52,286 bases of DNA from Gammaproteobacteria bacterium. Its GTDB lineage: Bacteria > Pseudomonadota > Gammaproteobacteria > GCA-001735895. Under the pieces are notes generated by a model that was given only the letters and a program-made list of their open reading frames with translations, was not told the DNA's origin and did not search any database. How positions within the stretch are numbered: the stretch's first letter is position 1; each line of letters opens with the position of its first letter. The DNA lies in contig JALSKD010000183.1 in NCBI GenBank assembly GCA_026989015.1, positions 72,462 to 124,747 on the forward strand, written 5' to 3'. Position numbers and translations under genes: made by a program. Positions 35,506 to 43,825 of the stretch are shown piece after piece.

Positions 35506-35980
35506 GTGGCACATCGAGGGCGAGGCCGCGATGAAGGGCTTCGGCGCGGCACTGATCGCGGCCTGCGAGGCGGTCGGCAGGGGCGGTGTGATCGCTCTGG
35601 AAGGCGATCTCGGCAGTGGCAAGACCACGCTGGTACGCGGTGCCCTGGCCAGCCGCGGCATCCGCGAAGGGGTGCGCAGCCCGACCTACACCCTCGTCGA
35701 GACCTACCCCCTGAAGCCCTTGTCGGTGGCCCATTTCGACCTCTACCGCCTGGCGGACCCCGAAGAGCTGGAATACCTGGGCTTTCGGGACTACCTCAAT
35801 CCGCAGACGCTGTGCTTCATCGAATGGCCGCAACGGGCTGCGGGCTACCTGAAGCGCCCCGGTCTGACGCTGCGCTTGAGTCTGACCGATGGCGGTCGAG
35901 CGCGGCAGATCCGGGCCGAAGCCGGTGACGACTGGGGGCGGGACTGTCTGAAATCTTTAGAAGATTTCGAGGAAGGTTGA
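35498..35980 (+). CDS. tsaE: tRNA t6A synthesis ATPase TsaE
   Basis: 160 residues from the ATG at 35498, overlapping nnr by 8 nt. P-loop EGDLGSGKTTLVRG (about 34-46), RSPTYTLVETY and HFDLYRL are diagnostic. TsaE works with TsaB and TsaD to make threonylcarbamoyladenosine on tRNA. The nnr-tsaE-amidase order is conserved in Gammaproteobacteria. About 96 bases, AT-rich, separate it from amiC. Confidence 0.95.
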   Translation: MTEWHIEGEAAMKGFGAALIAACEAVGRGGVIALEGDLGSGKTTLVRGALASRGIREGVRSPTYTLVETYPLKPLSVAHFDLYRLADPEELEYLGFRDYLNPQTLCFIEWPQRAAGYLKRPGLTLRLSLTDGGRARQIRAEAGDDWGRDCLKSLEDFEEG

Positions 35981-36076
35981 CTATCTGTCTAATTTCAAAA
36001 GAGAAATGTTGATTTCTCTCTCGCGATTGTCTATAAGTGTACTGTCTGAGCATCATCCAGGATCCGTTCGCGAGTC

Positions 36077-37261
36077 ATGAGCAAAAACCGTTTTCCTTCG
36101 GCGCGTAGAAAATTCATCAAGAAACTGGCCGGCGCTGGCGCCGCGCTGGCGCTGCTCGGCGGCAGCCGCCCGCTGCTGGCGGCACGCAAAAAGGCGCTCA
36201 CCGGAGTCCGCGTTGCCCAGGCCGCCGATGACCACACCCGGGTCGTGTTTGACCTCTCGGGCCCGCTCGAGCACAAGCTGTTCACGCTGGAGAATCCGCC
36301 GCGCGTGGTGGTCGACCTGCTCGGCGCGCGCAAGAGCACAGCCCTGTCCACCGACAGCAACCGCACCTCGCTGCTCAAGGGTATCCGTTCCGCCGTGCGC
36401 AACAGCCGCGACCTGCGCATCGTTCTCGATCTGGACACCCGTGTGCGGCCGCGCAGCTTCCTGCTGCAGCCCGACAGCAAATCCGGGTATCGGCTGGTGG
36501 TGGACATGTACCAGACCCGGCTCAGCCCGACCCCGATCAAGACCCGCCGCGAGCAGATGCGCAAGAAGCTGGAGCAGGTCGTCATCGCCATCGATCCCGG
36601 CCACGGCGGCAAGGATCCAGGCGCGCTCGGCCACAAGGGCACCCGCGAGAAGGATGTGGTGCTGGCTCTGGGCAAGAAGCTCAAGGCTCAGATCAATGCA
36701 ACTCCTGGATACCGCGCGGTGCTGACCCGCGAGGGAGATCGATTCATTCCGCTGCGCAAGCGGGTGGCTGTCGCGCGTGCCGCCCGGGCCGACCTGTTCG
36801 TGTCATTGCACGCCGATTCCTACAAGAGTCCGCGCGTCGAGGGCGCTTCCGTCTATGCCCTGTCGCTCAACGGGGCCAGCTCCGAAGCGGCCCGGCTGAT
36901 CGCCCACAAGGAGAATGCCTCCGACCTGATCGGCGGCATCAGCCTCGACGACAAGGACGATCTGATCGCCTCGGTACTGCTCGACCTGTCGCAGACCGCG
37001 ACCATCCAGGACAGTCTGGAACTGGGCAACAAGGTGCTCGGCAAGCTGGGCAAGGTCTGCAAGCTGAACAAGAAATCGGTGCAGCAGGCCGGCTTCGCTG
37101 TGCTCAAGGCGCCCGACATGCCGTCGATCCTGATCGAGACCGCATTCATCTCCAACCCCAAGGAGGAACGTCGCCTCAAGTCATCGAAATACCAGCACAA
37201 GATGGCGCGCGCGATCTTCTCCGGCATCAGGGAACATGTCCGCAAGCAGCGTCTGGTCTGA
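36077..37261 (+). CDS. amiC: N-acetylmuramoyl-L-alanine amidase AmiC
   Basis: 394 residues. The N-terminus ARRKFIKKLAGAGAALALL is a twin-arginine signal, as in E. coli AmiC. An AMIN domain (about 45-145) that targets the septum is followed by amidase_3 (about 172-390). Zinc and catalytic residues are present: IDPGHGGKDPGA (His about 176), GTREKDV (Glu), SLHAD (His about 244) and LIETAF (Glu about 354). There is no C-terminal LysM, unlike AmiB of many relatives. The amidase needs an activator such as NlpD, encoded upstream. mutL, the usual next gene, is absent. Confidence 0.95.
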   Translation: MSKNRFPSARRKFIKKLAGAGAALALLGGSRPLLAARKKALTGVRVAQAADDHTRVVFDLSGPLEHKLFTLENPPRVVVDLLGARKSTALSTDSNRTSLLKGIRSAVRNSRDLRIVLDLDTRVRPRSFLLQPDSKSGYRLVVDMYQTRLSPTPIKTRREQMRKKLEQVVIAIDPGHGGKDPGALGHKGTREKDVVLALGKKLKAQINATPGYRAVLTREGDRFIPLRKRVAVARAARADLFVSLHADSYKSPRVEGASVYALSLNGASSEAARLIAHKENASDLIGGISLDDKDDLIASVLLDLSQTATIQDSLELGNKVLGKLGKVCKLNKKSVQQAGFAVLKAPDMPSILIETAFISNPKEERRLKSSKYQHKMARAIFSGIREHVRKQRLV

Positions 37262-37616
37262 ATCCGAACCCGTGGCGGAGCATACTTCGCCATGGGCATG
37301 ACGCCTCATTCGCCACCGTCTTCCGGTGCTTCCTCTTTGCTCTGTTCGTTGGTGACATGTGTCGGTACGAACATCATGATATCGACGTGGGCGGCCTGTG
37401 GGTTCCGCGTCGACGATGTCTTGCCCACGCAAATCGGCATACGGGTAGATCTCTCCCGCTTCTACCCCTGCAGTTGTGGCTTGGTAGTCCTGGGGGGTTT
37501 TTCTTTCCGGTGCTGGGCTAATAGAAAAGTAAATTCCACCAGCCTCCAGGAGTGCACGACCGCAGTAAGCCAGACCGAAAGTATTTCATCACAGGGCCAT
37601 GACTCAGGTTCGGCGG
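37262..37616. other. 355-base gap with weak short ORF
   Basis: No convincing gene. A 44-residue minus-strand ORF (37440-37306, MPICVGKTSS... ending PEDGGE) has GGGAGAG ten bases upstream and a protein-like acidic tail, but no known relatives come to mind. A 7-base inverted repeat GGGTAGA/TCTACCC (37443-37449, 37461-37467) lies just beyond. Composition is more mixed than in amiC. Possibly the left edge of an insertion. Confidence 0.35.
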
Positions 37617-39467
37617 TCAAATCATCAGCTCAAACCAGCAGTCTTGCTGTTGGGCTTTCATGTAGCCCTCGAGTAACCTTTGATGTTTTTCATTCCATGT
37701 GTCGGGCAGCCGCTTCTTGATGTCCATGGCGCAGCTGACAGCGGCGGAGAAATCACGCTCCTCGAAGAGGCAATGGGCCTCAAGCAGATGGTAGCTGGGG
37801 TCGTAAGGCACGAAGTTGGTGCCATCCTCAAGATGACGCCGTGCCCTGTCGGGCTGGTGAAGGTTGAGATAGGCGCGGGCACACAGGCGGTGCGCCAGCC
37901 ATTCTGGGTAGACCAGTGATTTCTCCTTGAGCTCCGGGATCAGGGCTTCATACGCCTCGGTAGCGGAATTGATGTCGCCTTTGAGTTGCTGCAGATGGAT
38001 CAGCTCGATGCGCGCCCGCGCATGATTGGTCTGGTCTCCATTGTAAAGGAAGATACCCTGGGCATATAGAAAGTGCTCCCGGGCGCGGTCCAGCTCCCCT
38101 TTTTCACGGAGCAGTGTACCGATCTGGAAATTGGATATCGCCTGGTGGTGTTCGTAGTCGAGCCGCGCGAAGATCAGTTCGGCCTGTTCAAGATAGTCCA
38201 GGCAGCGATCAACACTGTGTTGTTGGATATTGCCCAGGTTGTGCAGGACCATGCCTTCCCCCTTGAGGTAGCCGGCGTCGCGGCTCGCCCGCAGGGCCTG
38301 CTGCATGACCCGGCGGGCTTCATCGAGATTGCCAAGAGCCCGTTCAGCGGTACCTTTGTTGATACACTGGTGTGCAAACAGCACCGGATCGTCGCGGCAG
38401 AGGGGGGCTTCCATCAGCGCCCCGTGTTGACGGGCAGAAGATCGGTAATCTCCGCGTGAAAAGTGATACTGGCCCATCAGGGAATCCACCTCAAAACGAA
38501 AACGCGGATCCTGATTCGGGGTGGACTGCAGCGTTTCGATGAGCGTGATCGCCTCATCCAGCAAATCCTGCATGATCAGGCTTTTGGCGAGGTACACCCG
38601 GGCCCACTGGAAGCCGTCATCGTAACGCAGGGCATCCCGAAATCGGTGCTCAGCCTCGCGAGAGCGCCCCTTGTCCAACAGTTGAAGACCATTTCGGTAA
38701 GCCTTGTCGGACAACTCATCATGTGAATGGCCTGGAAAATTTGCGAGCGACTTGCCAGTGGCGGCATTCTGGCAAAGACGTTCCTGCAGGTGAGTCGCCA
38801 GCTTGTCGATCAGTTCGAGCAGACTGGAAGCCTCCAGGGTGGTTTCTTCATTGCTTTCATCAGGATCTGCGGAAAAAAGGCTGAAACGCAGCCTGCGGGG
38901 CAGCCTGTCCGGTAACAGACTCAGTTGCAGCAGAGCCTGACAGACATGTTTGTGCATCAGCGACCGGGCATCGAACGACTGGTCCGCCTCTGTGCCGGGT
39001 ATGAACTGAATGTGCAGTTCCGTACGCGTTTCCAGACGCTGGATCAGCAGTCCGGGCAAGTCTATGCACATCCAGGGGGCATCGGCCAGGTAGTCCTGCC
39101 GGGTAGATAGTAGCAAAGCAACCCTCGGCGGCGCGGATTCTGCTGAGGATTCGGGCTCGGGTGTCGGTATCAGCCGCAATCCCACGCCGTGGACGGTTCG
39201 GATGTATCGTGGGGCCTGCGCATCATCGCCCAGCAGGCGGCGAGTGCGCCGGATCAGTTGGGCCAAAGCACTGTCCCCAATTTCCTGGCGGGGCCACAAG
39301 CGGTCGATCAGGTCACTCCGGCTCAGGGTGCTCGGGTGGGCCTCGATTAGCACACTCAGCAAACCGAACTCTTTCGGCTCCGGCTCCAGCAGCTGCGTAC
39401 CCCGGTAAAGCAGACGCCGTTCCAGATCGATGCGGAATTCTCCTAAGCGCAGCATTTTTCGGGCCAT
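37617..39467 (-). CDS. CadC/HilA-like winged-helix TPR regulator
   Basis: 616 residues. An OmpR-type winged helix (about 4-105) contains LLEPEPKEFGLLSVLIEAHP, the recognition region SALAQLIRRTRRLLGDD and the wing YIRTVHGVGLRLI. A middle region (about 115-250) has no recognised domain. The C-terminal 350 residues are helical repeats of TPR type. No transmembrane helix is present, so unlike CadC it is probably cytosolic, closer to HilA-type regulators. No receiver domain and no cognate kinase are near. The TPR part may sense a peptide or partner protein. It lies alone in a stretch of unusual gene order; targets are unknown. Confidence 0.9.
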   Translation of the reverse strand: MARKMLRLGEFRIDLERRLLYRGTQLLEPEPKEFGLLSVLIEAHPSTLSRSDLIDRLWPRQEIGDSALAQLIRRTRRLLGDDAQAPRYIRTVHGVGLRLIPTPEPESSAESAPPRVALLLSTRQDYLADAPWMCIDLPGLLIQRLETRTELHIQFIPGTEADQSFDARSLMHKHVCQALLQLSLLPDRLPRRLRFSLFSADPDESNEETTLEASSLLELIDKLATHLQERLCQNAATGKSLANFPGHSHDELSDKAYRNGLQLLDKGRSREAEHRFRDALRYDDGFQWARVYLAKSLIMQDLLDEAITLIETLQSTPNQDPRFRFEVDSLMGQYHFSRGDYRSSARQHGALMEAPLCRDDPVLFAHQCINKGTAERALGNLDEARRVMQQALRASRDAGYLKGEGMVLHNLGNIQQHSVDRCLDYLEQAELIFARLDYEHHQAISNFQIGTLLREKGELDRAREHFLYAQGIFLYNGDQTNHARARIELIHLQQLKGDINSATEAYEALIPELKEKSLVYPEWLAHRLCARAYLNLHQPDRARRHLEDGTNFVPYDPSYHLLEAHCLFEERDFSAAVSCAMDIKKRLPDTWNEKHQRLLEGYMKAQQQDCWFELMI

Positions 39468-40066
39468 GGCCGATACCCTTCGGCATAAGATGAACGCGAG
39501 TATATGCCGGAGTTGTTGCCAGCGGCAATACTGTTGTGATGGTAAGGCTATTTTTCAGAAAAGGTTACGGCATGAACAAGGATGACCGCCGTTCGCACCG
39601 TGACAGAAAGGCAAATATCTGGCTGAAAAGCCAGAAACCCTTCCGCTTGAACGGTATCGGGGGATTTGCCATGCTCAGTATCAACGGCCACTGCAATACA
39701 CACAAATCCGAAAGAACCCGACATAAACGGATGGCTTTCCGTGTTTTCAAGGACAATATCGCCTACGCGCACTCCATTATACTGTTCAATCTGTACCTCC
39801 CATGGCGCCGATATATCGTGTAGCTGAGCGGCCAACAGCGATTCCGATCGGAGCAGATGGCTTGCGAACAACATGAACGCCATCCAGACAGCGATTGAGT
39901 AGTCGGCCTCATCATGCGAAGAGAAAAAAATGATAAAAAATAGGCTCAAGAGACGGTGCGGCTCCGTCTATCAAGCCGCTGGAACGGACAATCCGTCCTC
40001 CGCCTCAGTCCTGGGGACAGTGGATGGAAGCCGTTCAACTCACCGTCGGCTGTGCGGAGAGATAAA
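39468..40066. other. 600-base stretch with only doubtful ORFs
   Basis: A minus-strand ORF (39949-39548, 133 residues from TTG, or 111 from an ATG at 39883) has a hydrophobic N-terminus like a signal peptide and a plausible middle, but a weak ribosome site. A plus-strand ORF (39575-39823) in the same place is very basic and starts MNKDDRRSHRDRK. Both cannot be typical genes. Base composition is AT-richer than the flanks. Neither is claimed. Confidence 0.35.
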
Positions 40067-40399
40067 ATGAGAGAACGACTATTTGTCTACGGAACTCTAG
40101 GCCCTGGTCGGCCAAATGAACATGTGCTTACGGCAATTGGAGGGTCTTGGAAAGCCGCCACAATAACCGGAACTCTACGCAATGAAGGCTGGGGTGCAGA
40201 GCTGGGCTATCCTGGCATCGTCCTCAATGAAGACGGCGGTGAAGTCAAAGGGTTTCTTTTTATTTCGGATAACCTTTCGGCTCATTGGGCCGCCCTTGAT
40301 CAGTTTGAGAGCGATGCTTATAAGCGCGTGCTGGCTAAAGTCCAGGTCGAAGACGGAAGCACGGTCGATGCCTATGTCTATACATTGCGATCAGTGTGA
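40067..40399 (+). CDS. gamma-glutamylcyclotransferase-like protein
   Basis: 110 residues with GGAGAG upstream of the ATG at 40067. The fold opens with LFVYGTLGPGRPNEH (substrate-binding YGTL motif) and carries ALDQFESDAYKRV with the likely catalytic Glu, then VEDGSTVDAYVY. This is the YtfP/GGCT group, small enzymes or binding proteins acting on gamma-glutamyl compounds. It is isolated, with AT-richer, poorly coding DNA on both sides, and the codon usage looks less GC-biased than neighbours. Lateral acquisition is likely by inference. Confidence 0.88.
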   Translation: MRERLFVYGTLGPGRPNEHVLTAIGGSWKAATITGTLRNEGWGAELGYPGIVLNEDGGEVKGFLFISDNLSAHWAALDQFESDAYKRVLAKVQVEDGSTVDAYVYTLRSV

Positions 40400-40647
40400 G
40401 GTGATCACTGCTTAAGGGCTAAAGTCCAAGGGTTGACAGGTAAAATTCTGTCTCACTTCCAATGTCATCGATTCTTTGTGCTTTTTTGCTGCCGATTTGT
40501 CGGTGGGCCGAGCGGGCAACCGGAGTTCCGGCCGATGCCTTGCCGCGAACAAGCGCGAGCGGGCTGAACACGATGTAGATACTTGCCGGGTTAATAAAAA
40601 GCGTGTACAGCAATCCCCGTTTATATGATTTGCTGTCTCCACAGTGG
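40400..40647. other. poorly coding gap with possible decayed minus-strand ORF
   Basis: A minus-strand frame ending near 40419 reads through LLYTLFINPASIYIVFSPLALV, a hydrophobic segment, then SAHRQIGSKKAQRIDD. It has no clear start and no family I recognise. An 8-base palindrome GTGATCAC follows the cyclotransferase stop at 40401. Likely remnant DNA. Confidence 0.3.
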
Positions 40648-40649
40648 CG

Positions 40650-40808
40650 GTCTCTGCACCCAGCTCGACGTTTACCTTGGTTGTGCGAGGGTTGCCAATA
40701 GCCCGGTTCTCTAAGTGACCTGTGGTACGGGGAGCATGCTGCTGCCGATTGCTGCTCAGGGTATCGAGTGTGCAGGTGTCGACCTATCGGGCCGGATGAT
40801 TCAGGTCA
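40650..40808 (+). pseudogene. fragment of class I SAM-dependent methyltransferase
   Basis: In one frame the sequence reads QLDVYLGCARVANSPVL, a stop (TAA at 40712-40714), then VTCGTGSMLLPIAAQG and IECAGVDLSGRMI. This is motif I and the following strand of class I methyltransferases, where the stop replaces the usual acidic residue of VLE/D-x-x-CGTG (a GAA to TAA change would explain it). No N-terminal start or C-terminal half is present, and it ends at the boundary with the TgpA gene. It is a degraded remnant. Confidence 0.7.
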
Positions 40809-42797
40809 TTGTTGTTGCGTCGGACGCCACCGCCGGCTGCGACGGATCAGCTGTTGGATGTGTTTTCGGTCGGGAGCGCCGGGTGCATAGCGCAGGCGCT
40901 GGAAAGCTTCGAGCAGGCGGGTGAGTTCAGCGTCGGCAAGGCCGGCACGCCGCAGGCGCTTGAGGTAGTCGCGCAGGTCTTCGTGGGGCTGCCGCGGGTA
41001 GCCGGCCCTGGCGAGCCGTTTTTGCAACTGTTTCAGCGCCCGGTCTTCGGGTGATCGGGCGGGTGGCCGGCTCCGCCAGAGAGCAATGGCGATGTACAGC
41101 CCCACCAGCAGGCTGAGCGCGGCGACCAGGGTGAGGATCAGGTCGCCCCAGCCCTTGATGCCCAGCCCGAGGCGCCGCATCAGGCTCATCTGGCGGTCCC
41201 GGTTGTACTGCAGGATCCATTTGTTCCAGCCGTATTGCAGGCTGTCCCAGCGGAACAGCAGTTGCGACAGTAGCGGGTTGCGGCGGCCGATGCGGAACAG
41301 GGCTTCGCCGCCTTCCAGCGCCTGATCCAGTCCGCCTTCGATGCGGTCGGGCGAGACCGCGGCGGTGGGGTCGATGCGTATCCAGCCGCGGTTTTCGATC
41401 CATACCTCGACCCAGGCGTGGGCGTCGGACTGGCGCACGATGAGGTAGTTGCCGACACTGTTGACCTCGCCGCCCTGGTAGCCGGTGACGATGCGCGCGG
41501 GGATGCCCGCGGCGCGCATCAGCAGGGCGTAGCTGCCGGCGTAGTTTTCGCAGAAGCCCTTGCGCGTCTTGAACAGAAAGTCATCGCTGTTGTTCTCGCC
41601 CAGCAGCGGCGGGTTGAGGGTATAGACGAAGGGTTGTTCGCGGAACAGGCGCAACCCGCGCTGGACGATCTGCCAGGGGTCGTCGTATTCCCGGGCCCAG
41701 CGCTGGCCGAGGGCGATGGTGCGCGGATTGCGGTTGTTGGGGAACTGGCTGGCGAGCAGCAGGTAGTCGAAGGATTCATTGACGCCCAGACGGTAGTCGA
41801 GTACCGAGCGTACCGGATAGCGGGTCAGGTCATTGACGGCGTGTTCGGCGGTCAGCTGGTATTCCGAGCTGAGGTAGCTTTCCGGCGTCTGTGGTATCGA
41901 TACCGGCACATCCAGCCCCAACAGCCAGTTTTTGCCGTGAGGTTCCAGCGTCATGGTGTAGCTGACCGGTTCGCCGAGGGCTTCCAGGTCCAGCTCGCGC
42001 AGCGCGAAATGCTTCGCCTGTGTCCACTCGATGCCGTTGTAGCGCACCATCACCGGTCCCCGCCAGTAGAGTTTGCTCTGAGGCGGAATCGGGCCGTCGA
42101 AGTCCACCCTGAAGGCCACTTCGTTGCTCTGGATCAGACTGCTGATGTCGCCCGGCCGCATGCGCTCGCTGAGTCCGGTGACACCGCCGCGCTGTTCCTT
42201 GGTGAGCCCCCACAGCGGGCCGGGCACCCGTGGCACCAGAACGAAGAGCAATGCCATGATCGGCAATGCCAGCGCGATCATGCGCGCGGCCAGCCTGAAC
42301 CGGTTGCTCCAGGGCAGGCGGTCGTCGCGCTGATTGATGGCGATCAGCGCACTGGTGATGACCGCCAGATCGACCAGCATGTACACCGCAATGGCGATGC
42401 TCTGGCCAAACAGGAAATGGGTGGCGAGCAGGAAGTAGCAGAGAAAGATCAGGATCAGTATGTCGCGGTGGCTGCGGCTTTCAAGAAACTTGAAGGAGGC
42501 CATGACCGTCAGCAGCGCCAGGCCGGGGTCGCGCCCGGTGATCGTCCAATACTGGGCGAACACGCCGATGCCGCCGACAAGTACCAGCGGAACCAGCACC
42601 CAGCGCGGCAGTGCCGGTACCCGGTCCAGCTCTTGCGCCACGCGCCAGCCTACGGCGAACAGGCTGAACAGGCTGACCCACAGCGGCAGATGAGCGAAAT
42701 GCGGGGCCAGCGTGAACAGGAAGCCGAACGCCACGGAAAACAGGGCGCTGCGGCTCGCGGGCTCCTCGGCGATGCGTCCGTAGGGCAGGGGGGTCAT
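40806..42797 (-). CDS. TgpA-like transglutaminase membrane protein
   Basis: 663 residues from the ATG at 42797, an ATGA overlap with the DUF58 gene; the longer frame upstream is Arg/Pro-rich shadow. Five or six N-terminal helices (about 15-185, DUF3488) precede a periplasmic transglutaminase domain. Its triad is visible: Cys in GFCENYAGS (about 415), His in DAHAWVEVW (about 457) and Asp in RIDPTAA (about 474). One further helix (about 555-578) and a cytoplasmic DUF4129 tail follow. Pseudomonas TgpA is essential, with unclear substrate. It forms a cluster with MoxR and DUF58 proteins. Confidence 0.92.
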   Translation of the reverse strand: MTPLPYGRIAEEPASRSALFSVAFGFLFTLAPHFAHLPLWVSLFSLFAVGWRVAQELDRVPALPRWVLVPLVLVGGIGVFAQYWTITGRDPGLALLTVMASFKFLESRSHRDILILIFLCYFLLATHFLFGQSIAIAVYMLVDLAVITSALIAINQRDDRLPWSNRFRLAARMIALALPIMALLFVLVPRVPGPLWGLTKEQRGGVTGLSERMRPGDISSLIQSNEVAFRVDFDGPIPPQSKLYWRGPVMVRYNGIEWTQAKHFALRELDLEALGEPVSYTMTLEPHGKNWLLGLDVPVSIPQTPESYLSSEYQLTAEHAVNDLTRYPVRSVLDYRLGVNESFDYLLLASQFPNNRNPRTIALGQRWAREYDDPWQIVQRGLRLFREQPFVYTLNPPLLGENNSDDFLFKTRKGFCENYAGSYALLMRAAGIPARIVTGYQGGEVNSVGNYLIVRQSDAHAWVEVWIENRGWIRIDPTAAVSPDRIEGGLDQALEGGEALFRIGRRNPLLSQLLFRWDSLQYGWNKWILQYNRDRQMSLMRRLGLGIKGWGDLILTLVAALSLLVGLYIAIALWRSRPPARSPEDRALKQLQKRLARAGYPRQPHEDLRDYLKRLRRAGLADAELTRLLEAFQRLRYAPGAPDRKHIQQLIRRSRRWRPTQQQ

Positions 42798-43813
42798 CCC
42801 GCGTCCTCGTCGGGCAAGGGCAATTCGCCGCCGGCGTCGGGTTGCTGGAATTCGGCCAATGCGCGCAGGCAGTGCTCGCGGTGGGCCGGACCGAGATCCT
42901 GTTCCAGTTCGCGATCCGGCAGGCGCAGGCCATAGCGCCGGCCCGCCTGTTCGGCGGCCAGCACCAGCCCGGCCATCTGGGACAGCCGCCCTTCGAGGGA
43001 GGGAGCGTCCATGTCTCGGTAGTCGATCCACAAGGCCGGGGCCGCGTGGCCCTGGAAGGTCTTGGTCAGCATGCCGCGACCCTGGGCATAGGCCTTCCAG
43101 GAGATGTGACGCAGCGATTCACCCGGCTGATGCTCGCGCAGACCGGCAAAATCGTCGCCATCGATGCTGTCGCGCACACCGGGGCCTTCCGTGTCGTCGA
43201 TCAGGGTTTCGATCAATCGCCGGTCGCTGCGCGGTTGCGGGTAGACCCACAGCTCGGTGTCGAGCCGCAGCCAGCTCCAGGCGTGGAACAGGCCGGTGGG
43301 ATAACGGGTGAAGACGATGATGCCCCGCGGCCGGAAGCGGCCGCGCCGGCTGGTGGGCAGGGGCAGGGTGATGCGTGCGGCGGTGTCCGGGTCGAGCCGG
43401 CAATAGACCGGGGGCTGCTGGCCATACTGGAAACCCACCGCGTAGCGGGGCTGGCTGCCGGGGTTGTGCAGCGTCAGAGGCAGGGGCAGGGGTTCGCCGG
43501 CGAACACGGCGGGTGGTCGCTCCGGTTCGATCTGCAGGCCCAGCAGATTGCGGTGGGTCTGCCACAGGCTGAGGATGCCGATGGCGGTGAGTGTAAAGGT
43601 CATGACATAGGCCATGCTGTTCTGGTAATTGATCGATGCCAGCAGCAGCGCCACCAGCATCATCGCGAACAGGTAGCCAAAACGGGTCGGCAGGATGTAC
43701 AGGTGCCGCTGATCCAGCACGATGCGATTTCGGCTGCGCGGGTGGCGCTCGGCGATCCAGCGGTCGAAACGCCGCCGCAAGGGCGAGATCAGCAGGCGGC
43801 TGAGCAGGGCCAT
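42794..43813 (-). CDS. DUF58 protein
   Basis: 339 residues. Two N-terminal helices (about 48-80), a beta-rich region and the DUF58 signature GDDFAGLREHQPGESLRHISWKAYAQ at 216-241, followed by a VWA-like fold with an altered metal site. DUF58 proteins accompany MoxR ATPases in envelope maturation clusters. It overlaps tgpA by ATGA and starts 12 bases after the MoxR stop. Confidence 0.92.
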   Translation of the reverse strand: MALLSRLLISPLRRRFDRWIAERHPRSRNRIVLDQRHLYILPTRFGYLFAMMLVALLLASINYQNSMAYVMTFTLTAIGILSLWQTHRNLLGLQIEPERPPAVFAGEPLPLPLTLHNPGSQPRYAVGFQYGQQPPVYCRLDPDTAARITLPLPTSRRGRFRPRGIIVFTRYPTGLFHAWSWLRLDTELWVYPQPRSDRRLIETLIDDTEGPGVRDSIDGDDFAGLREHQPGESLRHISWKAYAQGRGMLTKTFQGHAAPALWIDYRDMDAPSLEGRLSQMAGLVLAAEQAGRRYGLRLPDRELEQDLGPAHREHCLRALAEFQQPDAGGELPLPDEDAG

Positions 43814-43825
43814 CGGTCGGCCGGG

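Noticed and set aside
40400-40440. possible integron attC site after the cyclotransferase gene
   Set aside because: No RYYYAAC/GTTRRRY pair found; only an 8-base palindrome.
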